Source: Cladophialophora immunda
Lineage: Eukaryota; Ascomycota; Eurotiomycetes; Chaetothyriales; Herpotrichiellaceae
NCBI RefSeq assembly: GCF_000835495.1
Contig: NW_015622547.1
Coordinates: 744,001 to 808,000, forward strand
Direction: 5' to 3'
Length of the DNA: 64,000 nucleotides
This document shows, one piece after another, positions 10,709-23,555 of the stretch. A program made the position numbers and the translations under genes. The notes under the pieces are model-generated. The model was not told where the DNA came from, did no database searches, and worked only from the letters and a program-made list of their open reading frames with translations. The first letter of the stretch is position 1; every line of letters begins with the position of its first letter.

Positions 10709-11834
10709 TGAGTATGGCGCGGAATAGCACCTTCATTTTTAAGCAAGCACCACGTCCCGGATGGCCTTTGACCGAGGAGAACCTTGCTGTGGAAACCCGC
10801 ACGTTTGACCTTGGGGCCGCTCCACCGCTCGGTGGCTTTACAATCGCCCACCTGTTCTTCTCGCTGGACCCCGGGCTCCGGCTACGCATGGTATCATCAG
10901 ACGATCACTGCTACATGACTCCGTTCGAAGAGGGCCAAACAATCCCCGAGACGAGCATTGCTCGGGTTTTGAAGAGCGATTGTCCAATCTTCAGACCTGG
11001 AGACTTGGTCATCGGTTTCGGGGAGATGGAAGAGTACTCTGCCATACGCGCCTCCGCAGTAACTACCTTTCAGCACATCCAAAACCCTTACTTGCTCCCT
11101 CTGACAGCCTTTTTGGGCCCTCTCGGGATTCCCGGCCTGACAGCCTACAGCTCTCTTTTCGCGATTGGGAAGCCTGTTGCAGGAGAAACCATATACGTTT
11201 CAGCGGCCGCCGGCGGTGTCGGTCAGGTCGTCGGTCAGCTGGCCAAAGTCGAGGGTTTGAAAGTCATTGGGTCGGTGGGTAGCGACGAGAAGTTAGACAT
11301 CATCAAGAGAACCCTACATTTCGACGATGGGTTCAACTACAAAGAGGAGGACCCGACAGCTGCGTTAAAACGGCTTGCGCCCGAAGGCATTGACATTTTC
11401 TATGACAACGTCGGCGGCGAAGCTCTAGATGCAGCCTTGCTGGATATGAAATGCAATGGTAGAATTGGTAAGGGCTGTCCAGAACAAGATGACACTTACT
11501 TCCGAGAAGCTGACACAAGATAACAGTCTCATGTGGTTGTGCCTCCCAGTACACGAGGAATCCGACGACACAATACCGGCTTGCGAACCTCTTGGAGATC
11601 CCAGCGCGAAGGCTGACAATGCAAGGCTTCATTGTCTTCGACCAACCCATGTTGAACTGGTCTCTGACGCACGAGACCCGGGTAGGCCGGCTATTAGCAA
11701 TGGGACAGATGGTCAGTCAAGAGGACATCGTTGTCGGAATGGATAAGGCTGTCGAAGCATTTCTGGGTGTACTTTCGGGGCGAAACGTCGGAAAAGCCAT
11801 TCTCCAGGTCTCGGAGGTCTCGCGAACCCCGTGA
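10708..11834 (+). CDS. NADPH-dependent MDR-type reductase (prostaglandin reductase/zinc-free ADH-like)
   Basis: Two exons: 10708-11467 and 11527-11834 (intron donor GTAAGG, acceptor ACAG), 355 residues. It belongs to the zinc-independent medium-chain dehydrogenase/reductase branch that reduces the C=C bond of enones. Landmarks: N-terminal FIFKQAPRPGWPLTEENLAV, a central G.PGLTAYSSLF segment, the cofactor-binding SAAAGGVGQVVGQLAK (AxxGxxG), DIFYDNVGGEALDAAL, and across the intron the RI-VSCGCASQY motif, then QGFIVFD and a C-terminal VGKAILQVSE. No structural or catalytic zinc ligands are seen, as expected for this branch. A second ATG two codons downstream is an equally good start. Likely soluble and cytosolic. 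No cluster partners nearby. Confidence 0.88.
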
Positions 11835-12029
11835 CCGGGTGTTATCCCAAGGCACTTACTTACAGTAACTGCGTTTTGGAGCTATCAATCTAGGTAATAA
11901 TATGTTAGCGGACTCTGAAGAATTTCAAGGTGAACCGTTCATCTCTTGTGAACGTCGCTTCTGGCCATCTGTGCCTGGATTTTCGATGTTTTCAGAACAA
12001 CAGTATTGTATTCCTTGGGTCTACTATTA

Positions 12030-13298
12030 TCATGTCATGCCTGAAACAATCTGAGAGCTCAATTGAATGGTGTAGATCTGATCGAAAGCCAGGACAACCA
12101 AGAGATCTCCCGCCAGAGCGAAGTTCTGTAACGGAGATTTGCCCGTATCCACAACATTGACTCCTTGAATTGCCAGCGAATTGACCATCCCCAACACCTT
12201 TCCGGTGGGACTTCGCACAACGATCCCGTCTTGTTCGCCTGTCCATACACGCCCCTCGTCGTCCAGATGCAACCCATCGGCGATTCCACGTTCGGGAATG
12301 CCAAAAAGTCGTCGGTTAGACGGATTCCCGTCCTCGTCGATGTCGAAGGAATAAATGGCCGAGCTCTGGCTACCCGTGAAGACCTCGGCCCCGGAAGAAG
12401 TTTGCACCACTCCTGCACCGTATACCAGGGGGTCTGGCGTGTCAGTGACATAAAGCTTGGTGCTGTTTTTGTTGACTCGAATACCATTCGGGACCAGAAC
12501 GTCGGTGCGGTCGACGACCGGAAGCAGCGTTTCCTCCACAGGATCCCAGCGCCAGCAGGCGTCAGGGACTTGTGGGCTTCGTCCACCGTTGTAGACTGCA
12601 CTGAGAGGGTCGTCGGTGAAAAAAAGCCAGGATTTCCCCTCGCGAGATGCCCACGTAAGATCATTCAGTCCCCCAAACCGTAGCCCGAAGTAGCTGTTGA
12701 TGACAACCTCTGTATGGAATGTGACGGGATCGATCATGTAGATGCATGGTGGAGTTGTTGCGTCTCCATCGCCGGCGATATAGACCTTGCCGTCATAATA
12801 GCCCCCCCCATTCGGGTTAAGGACCTCGATGCCGTTGGCAGACTTCAGCTGCGTGACTGTCTTCTGGTTTAAATCCAGGATACTGACGTATGAGGTTTTG
12901 TTTACTCCAGCAGAAGCCATCCAGACTTGGCCGTGGTCCCAGACCCATATGCCCATTTCGTCTGCGACGGGCTCACCGTTGGGTTCAGTGTAGATTAGGT
13001 CGAGGGACGCATTAGGCGCAAACAACGCGCTGAACTCGTCATCGTAACTAATCAGATCGGCATTTTCACAATGCGCCAAAGAATTGGTTGATGTCTTGGT
13101 TTGAAGAAAGGATTGTGAGACATTCCCATTCAAGGAGGGAAGTAGGTAGGTTGCAACAGACGACAAGTTGCACGTGACTGAGTTGTTCGAGGGAAACTTG
13201 TGGATAAAGGCGCCATTTGATACTGCCGCTAGGCAATACAGTGATAGAGGGATCTTAATCTCCATCTTAGCCATTTGTTGAGTGACAAAAATCGACAT
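12030..13298 (-). CDS. Secreted SMP-30/gluconolactonase-like beta-propeller protein
   Basis: Single exon, 422 residues from the first ATG. Met12 (13265) fits better as start of a signal peptide (EIKIPLSLYCLAAVSNGAF), so the mature protein is probably secreted. The rest has the look of a six-bladed calcium-dependent propeller of the SMP-30/lactonohydrolase type: GIWVWDHGQVW, SYFGLRFGGLNDLTW...LFFTDD, VLVPNGIRVNKNSTKLYVTDT, GIADGLHLDDEGRVWTGEQDG. The acidic and Asn residues in NGI, LNDL and ADGLHLD are where these enzymes bind the metal. Several NxS/T sequons are present. Likely a lactone hydrolase; the natural substrate cannot be told. Confidence 0.82.
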   Translation of the reverse strand: MSIFVTQQMAKMEIKIPLSLYCLAAVSNGAFIHKFPSNNSVTCNLSSVATYLLPSLNGNVSQSFLQTKTSTNSLAHCENADLISYDDEFSALFAPNASLDLIYTEPNGEPVADEMGIWVWDHGQVWMASAGVNKTSYVSILDLNQKTVTQLKSANGIEVLNPNGGGYYDGKVYIAGDGDATTPPCIYMIDPVTFHTEVVINSYFGLRFGGLNDLTWASREGKSWLFFTDDPLSAVYNGGRSPQVPDACWRWDPVEETLLPVVDRTDVLVPNGIRVNKNSTKLYVTDTPDPLVYGAGVVQTSSGAEVFTGSQSSAIYSFDIDEDGNPSNRRLFGIPERGIADGLHLDDEGRVWTGEQDGIVVRSPTGKVLGMVNSLAIQGVNVVDTGKSPLQNFALAGDLLVVLAFDQIYTIQLSSQIVSGMT

Positions 13299-14226
13299 GT
13301 ACCTGAAACGGCCTGTAAAAGAAAGGCAGTCCTCTTCTAGACTTTATAAGGTAGGTTGCCCTCCATGCTCGGTAGTGGAAGTCTCCTTTGACACATCAAT
13401 ACACTATGGCACCCTCTATCGTAGGGCCTTTCTTGCAAGCAACAAGCGAACTCCTCACTTGAACTGGAACGACCTAAAGATAGTTGATGCTGCCCGACCT
13501 TTAGGTTAGACCCCACGTGCTTACCTAGGACCTCAACGACCAAGAGCCAGTAAGTTTGGCTCGGAAACAAAGTCAATCCAGACGATTGATATACCAGCCT
13601 TGGTAACTCCTGCGTAGGTGTGACATTCTTCAGGTTTCAGAAGCTAATACAGAAACAGCCAGATAGCTTCGAACGTGGAGGCCACAGAGTCGCGAAACGG
13701 AGTTGATTATCCTTGGTTATTAGTGTCGATCGTGCTGACATGCTGCGCCGGTAGCATTGCAGGTCTATACCGAATAGGGTGACCGGTGGCGCGCAGGTGC
13801 CGACATGCTTACCCAGAAAGAAAAGGGCCCGGGAGTGGGGCACCGACATGCATACCTAGAAAGGAAAGGGCTCCGTAGATCTTAAAACGCCGTGTTCAAT
13901 GTTGCTTTGACGGAATGGTTCAGCCACGACGTCATCAAACATCAAGCACATCGGACCCGCACGTACCCGGTGAGCACGAGCGGCTCGCATAGAGGGAAAT
14001 GATTGCTTTGTCTAATTCTCCTTTCGTCAGGACTTTGAACGTTGATCAGATGGCGTGAATGTTGACGACGTTCTAACGCGCTCGTGCGGCCGATCGATTG
14101 ATAGATAGAAAGGTCATAAAAGGTTTCAAATGAGGCCCTTTCGTTGCAAATGCAGCCTTCGTAGTTCACAAAATGGAATATCATGTGGTTGAGGATGGTT
14201 GCGGCAATTTAGGACCTTGAATCAAT
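13299..14226. other. Intergenic with a short direct repeat
   Basis: No coding character. Contains a two-unit direct repeat, listed separately. Confidence 0.5.
13801..13871 (+). repeat. Two-unit imperfect direct repeat (28-nt units)
   Basis: Units at 13801-13828 and 13844-13871 share 25 of 28 positions, start with CGACATGC and end with AAAGGGC. A 15-base spacer separates them. Confidence 0.65.
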
Positions 14227-15921
14227 TCATGATGTATATGATGCATTTCTCGCCAAAGCAGCATTCCAGCAATTTTCCCATTGCTTCTCGTCATGTTGGC
14301 AGAAGAAGAATTTGTTGAAGACAGTGACCGCTTCGGGCCAGGTTTCGACCGATACTCCCAAGGTCATCACTTGATCAATGAGTGTCCAACGGTGAGGTAG
14401 CGGCGAAGGCACCGTTGGGTTGGCTGCTGCCACGGCGCTGGCAGCCCATAGACGGAAGGGCATGTCGAAGGTTCGTAGGTCGAATAACTGAAGATTTGCC
14501 GTCAGATCTTCCAAGCCTCTTGAGTGACCTCCCGGGCCCTCGATGAGTGATATGATATATGCCACCATTGCTATACATAATAGGACCTCCAGTTGGCTTT
14601 CAGGACAGGAGTGGATGATGCTGGCGAAATCTCTTGCCAAAGCCAGGCCTCGGATATTCAACCCGCCGGGGGAAAGCCCGTTGTAATCCGAGACTGTGCA
14701 ACTGACCCAGCCCGCGGTCTTTTCCAAAAGCCCAACGATACTTCCATGTAGGAGACCCAGATCAACGAGTTCCTGAAAGCCCATGGGAAGCTCTTCTCTC
14801 GGGAGGAAATAGTCTGCATGCAATGGCCGAACATCATCTTCGAATTGGTCGCCGGGAAAAGATTCTGTTGTATCCGCCATGGCTTTGTGCGCCAACTGTG
14901 CCGCCCATCTTAACTCGGCCCATGAGTAGGCATAGGCAAACCATCCCTGCCACCCGAGGCTTTCGGCACCTCCACGTAATACAAGGAGCGCTCTAAGATA
15001 TTTCAAATGGACGTGGTACGATGGCCAATCCTCAAATATCGTATCAATAGTGATCAATCCCACGATCGTAGCAGCAATAGATTTGTCGTCAGTCAGGTCG
15101 GCTGACAAAATTCTCTGCTGCAGTAACCCCAGCGCCGTGGTGAGATGCTGTAGCACTCGCATACTAGGCGTGCGGCAAGACTGGTGACGGAGATCGAGAT
15201 CGGCCTGGCATATGGCCAGGACGGTCTCGAGAAGAGCCGGCGTGGCGAGTGACAGCTGAAAAAAGTCTTGCGCAAAGTGTTGGATTGAGCCCGTTGCTAT
15301 GGCTTCGTTCCTCCATACATAATTGGGGCCACAAAAATTGGCATCTTGAACACGTCAGTATGTCTTCGTTCACAGGAGCATTTGCAGCGCGCAATGGGGA
15401 CTGACAGTAGTCGAGGCAGTGGAGCACGCGCACTCTTTCTCGCCCACCATACGATTCGATATGATCCAAATGATAGCCGCACAGTTGTATATCCATAGAC
15501 AGGGTTTGACTACCGTGCTTTATTCTTGCATCGAATCTTGAGCTGGGGTTGCAAGATTTAGGTGTTGTTACCGAAGAGCCATTGGTCTCATCTGGAACAC
15601 CAGGATGTCTTGGTAGCGTGAAGTCGGATGCCGACATATTGGGCTGCCATCTACGTCCTCTTCGAGCTGGTCTCTGGCAGGGTTCCTTGGCTTTTCGGAC
15701 CACTTTTTCAGTTTCATCCCGAAAGATGAGGTCTCCTTGGTTCCGGTAACCTGAGCACTCAAACGATTGCCGAGCACATTGACCACAGCCACCCGGCAGT
15801 TGATCACACTGTTTCAACCTTCAGCGCAATTGAGCTTGGGAGAGGCATGACATGGACGTACCTTGATTCTCCTTCGCCGGCAGCTTTCGCACCCTCTGGA
15901 CGGTTTCCCACAGTAGACCAT
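14227..15921 (-). CDS. Zn2Cys6 transcription factor with fungal middle homology region
   Basis: Three exons: 15921-15862, 15808-15406 and 15344-14227, giving 526 residues in frame. The first intron splits the zinc cluster exactly after RRRRIK. The cluster is C11-x2-C14-x6-C21-x6-C28-x2-C31-x6-C38. The C-terminal 370 residues form the helical regulatory domain typical of the family (FAQDFFQLSLATPALLETVLAICQ, then LTTALGLLQQRI and YLRALLVLRGGAESLGWQGWF). The second intron is less certain: its donor is GTCAGT, but splicing 15405-15345 is what restores the frame. A degenerate paralogue with almost the same N-terminus lies at 4.3-3.1 kb. No obvious target operon is next to it. Confidence 0.78.
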
Positions 15922-17189
15922 GCCGTGGACGAAAAGTAGATAGTGAAATCAGGAGCACATGAAACAAGTGTGACTCCCCACTGCAAAGTGTTGAAATACT
16001 CAGAGCAGGACTGGAAAACGAAAGGGAGTCACAAGTGCAGACTCAAGCGGAACGTCGATCGGTAAAGCCTGGCGTGCTACGTGCTCGGAGTGGATGCATA
16101 GTTTGATGGGTTAATAAGTAATGTGTAGTCAGCTTCGCTAATGCGCCACTGGCGTGAAGTTTTAGGTCAAGGGGCATGGGAACGCAATGCTCTTTCTCTG
16201 GACAACGCTGACGTGGAGGCAGCCTAATTATCCGACACGCCTGACTCGATCGAGTGGGCTCACCACCCCACTGACACCGAACTGCCCTTCCCGCTCGATA
16301 AGAAAGAATCTGCAAGGTCCGCAGTAATTATGCTCGAGGCGCCTCGGCGCATCCCCCCAACTGTGCACGGTGGCCGCGCGATCTAGGCCTCTAACTGGCT
16401 AGGCAGTTTGCCTATTCGTTTCAAGCCTTCGTCTCTGAAAGCTCTACTCGTAGACGGTACTCCCTGTGTTCAATCTGCTAGGGAAAGCGAGAGCGTAAGC
16501 TGAGCGCTCTACAATACGCCGCCTACGTAGATGGACGGGGCTAATGAATTGTCACTGATTCGGCCATTCTATGCGACATGAAGTAGACGTGCCGATTGTG
16601 AATTAATGGGCGAAGCTCTCGCATCCTATTACTAAAAGCACGACCAGATACAGATATATAACCGACTGTATACCGTAACAGCACAATTAACAGGAGAAGG
16701 GAAGAGTAATACTAGCCTAATAGATACGTATTTCACCTTACACTATAAAAGATACGGGTACGGAGTAGCTACTGTTGAGGAAGATGGAGCCAGTCTTAAG
16801 AATAGAAAACTAGGATTCTCCGTAGTGACCTCTTTCCTCTACCGTATCTAAATTCGAAAATGCTGCTGCCTATTTCTATTGTACCTGCTATGACTTTTTT
16901 ATGAATCGGTCACTATCTCAGGGTTCTGCGACTCCCAACATACCCTGTTCCATGGATGCCGCTTTCTTGACAAACACATCTGTGCAAACGGTGAGGATTG
17001 AGAAACTGAAGGATTGCAGCATTGAAGAGGAAAGAAAAGCCATGCTCATCTTGGTCCCAGCAGCCGGCAAAGGAGATTCCACAACTTGATGACGATCTAT
17101 TTCAGCACCCTCTGAATCCCAAAACGAGCCCCGTAAGATTCCGATTCTCCCTCTGTCAGACCAGTACAACCATTGTAGCATAGCCCACA
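15922..17189. other. Intergenic, partly AT-rich, no gene seen
   Basis: The stretch around 16560-16880 is AT-rich with many TA-containing words and stops in all frames, as in decayed, mutated repeat DNA. The small frame at 16901-17089 has no coding character. Confidence 0.5.
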
Positions 17190-17416
17190 CGACCGTCACT
17201 TTCCACAAGGAAATTTAGGCAATTTGCCAGGTTCCTGACGCCTGTCTGAAACAGATGCCTAGCCGAGAGGCGGGTATAGCCGATCGTTGGGGCCCAGGTT
17301 AGGTCCTCTGTGTATTTGCCCAGGGAATGCTCAGGGAGCGCTTAGGTTACAGCGCCCTTCGCTCACCCTCGAGAATCAAACCGTATACGGCAATTAGAAT
17401 TTTTCGTTCTCGAGTA
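17190..17416. repeat. Dispersed repeat, copy 2 (inverted relative to 0.9 kb)
   Basis: Reverse complement matches 902-1170 collinearly, best at 17357-17416. The right end of the repeat lies about 220 bp from the stop codon of the helicase gene. The opposite orientation of the copies, about 16 kb apart, means recombination between them would invert the intervening genes. Confidence 0.55.
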
Positions 17417-17636
17417 ATCCAGGTACCGAACTTTCTACTTTCGCCCTCATTTTGTCCCTCTATGTTGCGAATTCCCCTGCACGAATCAAACAAGCCAACC
17501 CAATGGATTGGACATAATTGTACAGACTCGAGATCGATCATACAGGAAACCCGTGAGGTTGAATGGAGAATGGGATTCCACAGCAAAACTTGTCCCACGG
17601 AACCGTTCGTACCAGCATCCATTCTACCCCATGCGC

Positions 17637-20600
17637 TTATGCCCACATTGCCCTGAACTTCTGATTGAACTCGTCTTGAAGCATGGTAAACGCCTTCAGA
17701 ACCATCAACAAATTTCCATCCCCAATCTCGGCCTCGCTGGCGTCCGATTTCGCCTCTTGGGTTTGTGCCCTCGCACTCCTTGTACCGTTCGCAAGACGCT
17801 TCTTTTCCAGTTTGGCCGCCTTGACCGCCTCGCCCATGGTGCCTGGAATGGCGCCATTGGTCCCGGCCACGTCTTCCTCGCCATCGTCACTCAGTTCATC
17901 TTCCCAGCTGTCAGCCGGCTTCTTCTTCACAATGCTGGATCCTGCCTCTGTAGAGGTGGATTCCTGCTTTGGCACTTCTCGACTTGGCAGTGCCCAAGAA
18001 CTGGGAGTGTCTTTGTCCTTGGAACCGGCTTCCAGGGCTTTGTCATCGAGTTCCGACTCGCGCATATCACCAAAGCCCATGATGTCTCCCATTTCGGCTC
18101 CCGTTGGTATGGAAAGCTTCAGAGAATTCTCTAGACTGGTCACGATGGTCGCAAGGACAAGAGAGAAATCGTTGAGGACAAACCAGATGTCCCCCTTACG
18201 AACACCATTCTCCTTCTCGAGGGCAACCACGTTGCCATGTTTGAAGAAGTCGTAAAGATAGGCGTTCAGAAGTGCACTGCTCTCGTTCGGGTAAGTCCCG
18301 ACATAGGGAACTACGGCCTCCTCCAGCCAGACACCACTGCGAACCATCTTGCACAGGTCGGAGACACTCTTCCACTCATCTCGATGGCCCGAGAGAGCAA
18401 CAAAAGCCGAGTTGATGCGGGCGGGAGGAAGGGCGGATATAGGCACGCCGATCTCGTCTAATGGCTTGTCTCCGCCGTATTTCAGTCCAGTGAGTGGTAG
18501 GTTGTGGTCAGGCTCTTTGACGTGCTGATCGATGTAGGTTGACACATAAGCAGCATATACGTCCAGTGTTTGATCGTTGTGGGCCAACAGAATACTCGCT
18601 GCTTTTTCCGGCAGAGGTGGGAGGACGACCACCGAGGACGACCGCCGTGATTCGGCGCGGCGCGACTCCACAACAGACTGTCTCAAGTATCGACGCCCGA
18701 AGAGGTGTGACATGACAAGCATCAAGGTGAGCAAAACTTGTTTAGGTCTGACAAGGATATCTCCGCAAAGATTGCTGAAATACCCATTTTTGAGCAATGC
18801 GTGGAAGGCAAAACTTGCGTTTCCCGTGTAGTACAGGTGGGACACACATCCAGTGAAATTGAGAGGCGCACCAGAGACGTCCAACAAGTGATTGCGGCGG
18901 AGATATTCGATAGAAAACCGCAGATGATGCAAGACGGTATGTTTCGACTCTGGACCACCCAGATAGATGCGTGGGCATGAGAGGATCGAATTGATAGCCT
19001 TGACGGCATATTCTGCGTGTTTCGATTCATGCAGCAAGATGAAAAGGCGCAAAACCAAGCTCGTCGTGATGGGGAAGTGACCATTGAGATCTGGGAGCCT
19101 CGAGCTAAGCAGCCGGCAGACTTTTGAATATGGCACTCCTTGGAAAACCACATTACCTAGGACATCAAACCCCCGACGTCCTGCTCGACCGGCCGCCTGG
19201 CGGAAGTTGAGAGCCGTCAGGAATATCGAGTCTCCTGAGAAAACGACAGTCTTGCAGGGCATGTTGATACCGAGAGCCAGTGTCCCGGTGGCTATCACTA
19301 CACGCAAATAGCCCTTGCGGAACAAAATCTCGCACACTTGACGATATTTGCGGTTCATGCCTGCGTGGTGGACACCGATGCCTCGCCTCAGTGCGTCAAT
19401 CAGCCAGTCTGACACAAAGCGTGCCTCGAGCTCACTAGCGTACTGCTGGAACTCTGAGCGACTGAGGTTCTGCATGTTTGCGAGGTGAAATCCAGGAACT
19501 GGAACGTTGGGATCGAAGGATTCCAGGATGTTTGACTCTTCCGAGCCTGCCTCCCGTATCCGCTCGGCTCGTGTTATCGGTTCGTCATCGGAGGTGCCTC
19601 TTTTTGATGTCTTGGGTGGCTTCTTCTTGGACTGTTTTTCCTCTTTCTGTTTCCAGGCCTCCCATTTGTTGATTTTAGTCTTCCAAGTTTTGCTGGATCC
19701 TTTCCAGCGAGCTTCCGCACCCTGTAACTCTCGAAGCAGATACCGACATATGAGCTCACATCCATTCCGGTCGTAATTGAAAAACAGTGCGGGAAGGGCT
19801 CCTTCGTCATGGAGCGAACAGATAAGAGGCAGAGTGGTGTCGAGGAAGTCAGCCTCCTTGACCGAACGGGGGACTTCGTCTTCATCGACTTTACCTGAAG
19901 ATGTCTGCAACTCTAGCCGCCGAGCGTTCCTCACGGGGTGCTCCAGTTCTCTCAGCACCATCTCGAAGGGAGACTTACGATCGTCCACCCAAGTCTTCAA
20001 GAGTGCCTTGAGTTTAGCTTCCCAGCCGATTATGTCAACCTTGCGTACGATCGGTGGCAGGCAGTTTGAAGGGTCAAGTGACTTGTCCACGGGGAATGTC
20101 TGTGTCTCGTTCTTTCTCATGGCGTTCCACAGCGTCCAGCAGTCTCGCGGTTCAAGAGTGAGATCGTCCGGTATCCCTCTTGTGCGATCTACCAAGCTTG
20201 CCACGGGATGCATGAAACTCATACCAGGTGCGTTATCGATCCCGACAGAGGGCAATTGTGGACGGACTGGCAAACCGTTGAAGAGAAACTTTCGTGGGGG
20301 ACTGTAGATATACTTCCGCAGATCTGAATAGCGGTGATGATGCTCTATCATCTCGAGTTGGATACCGTTTGTCTCCTGAGTCTTGCTCAGCCATTTGCTG
20401 AATTCTCGCGGGTTGCCGACAGTAGCTGAGAGCGCGATGATAGGGCACGGAGCAAGAAGGAGCAATTGTTCCCAAACAACTCCATCGTCAGCCTGGCCAA
20501 TGCAGTGAATCTCGTCGAATATGATACGTTTGACCCGAGAAGACCATGATTTCGCATTCGATGGAGCAAGGAGCAGAATCTGAAGCATATGAGGCACCGT

Positions 20601-23555
20601 GACCAATATCTGACACCCAGTAGGGTTGTTGACATGGTGGTCGCGCGTGTGGATGGCCCAGACTGATTTCCCGGGGTGCTGGAAGTTTTTGGAGAATCGA
20701 GCTTGGACCTCAGCTGCAATCTGATTCACCAGCGCTTTGGTTGGCGCAACGTAGACCAACACCCCGTCATCACTCTCTTCGAGGACTTGCTTCATGGCGT
20801 AGAACGAAATAAACGTCTTTCCAGCACTGGTTGGAGCAACCACAAAGACGCTCTTCTTCGCGTCGATCTGGTCCAGGACATCTCGCTGCCATTTATCGGG
20901 CTCAAAGTCATGGACACGATTATCCGGAGCTGAGCCCATATCTCGGTCAAAGAATGGCCCTGCGTGGACGAGCTGGAATTCCAGGGGTGATAGTTGAACG
21001 TCGCGAGTTTCTCTCCTAGGACTGAACCAGGCGGTTGGAGGGCTGGTGCTGTGCTGTTCTTGGACCTGGAGCGGTTCCAAGGCTGGTAAACGAAAGGCCC
21101 GAATCGTATTGGCGACGTATGCTGCAATCTCCTTCGTGATACCTTGGTCCAGCTTCCTGATCTGGAGGATCTGATTCCAAATGAGTCCCATGACCGGTAC
21201 AGCCTCGACCCGATATTCAGTCGTACATTTCAAGGTCCATATCTCAACCAAAATGCTGAGCAAGTAGACCGCGACCTCGGCTTCTAGCCCTACCCTCTTC
21301 TTCTTTGCCAGAACATTTAGATAGTTCTTGACCTGGAGGAAGCGGGATGTGAGGTTTGGCTCCCGGGAGAACTCGGTCCTCTTCGAACTCCACGCGTTCG
21401 CCAGCTTTGTGATATCCTTACTCTGGTTCTCTTGAGCCGTTGCCGCAGACTGGCTTTTGACAATGGTTCCGGTGCCCTGCTTCTTTCCTCTGTGGGCTGA
21501 GGCTTGCTGAGGTTTGGATCTGTTGGAGGGGTCCTGTTTCTTTACCTGTCCCACTTTTGACTTGGTCACGATGATAGTTTCGGGCTCTAGAACACCGCCT
21601 ATAGCACGAGTCAGGCTAGCAGCGTAGTCCCTGGTCTCGGTCATAAAAAGCTGATTGCGTCGATTAGCCCGCGCCTTTTGCCATTCCGTGGCTGCCCAAG
21701 CGGCCCTCTGGTCGATGGGCCGTCGATGGTTGTGCCAGTGGCTGAGCTCTTTGAAGATTCGTGATGTGCCCTCTTTGGCGACGGAGACATCTATGGTTAG
21801 TTGAATGGGGCTCAGGTGGGCATCGAAGACCGGGTTGGAGAAAGGGAGTACTGTCGCCCGAGCTGCGTATCCGTTCATGGGTACAGCTGTCTCTCTGCTC
21901 TGGTTCCCATGCTGTGTCGGGTTGGAACGAGAGTCTTGTTGTTTAATAGTGACGTGACACCGAGTCCCCGAGACCCCCGGCTCAAACTCCAGATTGATAC
22001 CGCAAGCGTCATTCAGGAGGGACAAGAGGTCCTTCAATGACGACAAAGTCGAGGTCCCGAGAGTGGTTTCACCACTAGGCCCATGAAGCTTGGACACAAT
22101 GTTGAGAAAAAGCCTTCCATCGACCAGATCGGCGAGGTCGCATGGCAGCGTTTGACAAAGGACACTCTCTTGCCAGGCCTCTGACATAAGAATGTCCCGG
22201 CTCGTGTCGACAAAGTCTGTCAAGAACCTCGTGCTTATACCAGAGCTTAAAGCGTCGGACGCGCGATCACACAGCCGGCAGTCACGCACCACAACTGCAT
22301 GCAGGAGCATTGCACATGTTTCCAGTAGAGGAGTGGCGCCGATTTTACCAGACCTGAACATCAGACTTAAAGCCACGACTATCAGCAAGTCCCGTTGTGT
22401 CAGAGGCGGTGTCGGTCCGCGGTCTAGAATAGCCAATGTCTCCGCCAAATGGCCTTCTTGCGCCACCTGGGCATCCTCTTCGTTTGAATTTGAGTTCCGC
22501 AATGAGCTGGCCATAGCTTCCTGAACCTCCTCGCTGGCAGCTTGGTTTTCGACTGGATCGCAAGCAGTTCCATTTGGGGTTGGGGACGGTAGTTCGACTT
22601 CATATTGAGATTCAATATCCGAAGCAGTAGACACGTGGGCTGCCTTGCTTTGCGTTTGTCTCAGCTGGTTTACGCGCATTCTCGAGCCTTCCACGATCAT
22701 TGCCATGACCTAGTGCGATTGTGAGATATCTTTAGAGTAACTAATACTATTGAGGAGAGGGACAGCTTACTTTTGTGTCTCGGAATTCCACGGTGGTGAC
22801 GAGAGCAACATTATAACCATGGCCGATGAGCCAGTGGATCATTAGCCTCAACGCCAGCTTCCGAGTGTAATCCAGTCGATTTTCTTCCAAACTCCCTCTG
22901 CTAGGCGTGTCTTCGCCGTGTCTAGAAATGTCTGTTGTATCAGGATCGATCTGTGCCTCGGAGGGAGCCGGTGGCTCTGTATCGTTGCTGTCATCTCTTG
23001 AAGAATCTTTCAATTTGTCTTGACTGTTCAATCGTGGAAAAGAACCATCATGGCACATGAAGAAGTATGCTCCTGCTGATATCAAATACTCGTCGAAGTC
23101 ACGGGAAGAGTGGGAGTCGAAGACTTTGACTTCAATAGATGGGACAGTGAGAGGAAGGTTGCAGCTCAGGTGCTGGATGATGGCCTCTCGAGCAAGGAGA
23201 TACCTGGAATGAAGGTGAGCTGGGGTATTCTGCGGAATGCACATGCGCGCGTGTTTGCCGAAAAACACGACGCAGAACTTGCATTTGCGCTGGAGAAGAG
23301 CCTGGAGGAATTTTTCTACAGTGTAGGTTGCGTGCAGCAGTTGGAGGCCTGGTGAGAAGTCGATTTTCTCGTCCGAAAAGGAATGGAGAAGCAATGAGTC
23401 TCCTTCGATGATGAAAAGTTCGTCGCCGGCATAGTCGCCTACGAGATCGACAGTGCGAGAATACAGGTCATCGTACCTAGGGTAATTTAGCAGGCAGCTG
23501 ATAGCGAAAGGAGTCTGGCTACTTACCAGTCCAACAGATCCTGGGAGTTGAGCAT
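17637..23555 (-). CDS. DDX60-like Ski2-family DExH RNA helicase
   Basis: Three exons (23555-23527, 23476-22771, 22709-17637), both introns GT-AG, 1935 residues in frame. The N-terminal 245 residues match the DDX60 type: WYDDLYSRTVDLVGDYAGDELFIIEGDSLLLH, then GLQLLHATYTVEKFL, ending VEFRDTK-VMAMIVEGSRMR across the second intron. The helicase core has motif I APTSAGKTF near residue 865, DEIH near 975, SATVGNP for motif III, the linker with TRDHHVNNPTG, and motif VI with QAAGRAGRRGFD near 1418. A winged-helix/ratchet-like C-terminus and a lysine/acidic tail follow. Family members unwind or sense RNA; human DDX60 takes part in antiviral signalling, but the fungal role is not established. Coding-like sequence further upstream (23678-23800) leaves open an additional 5' exon. 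Confidence 0.9.

Noticed and set aside
10540..10889. Minus-strand frames giving poly-Val and Cys/Arg repeats
   Set aside because: They are only the microsatellite and the start of the reductase gene read backwards; no start or composition supports a protein.
16901..17089. 62-codon plus-strand frame near the repeat copy
   Set aside because: Too short and without coding character; flanked by AT-rich, stop-laden sequence.
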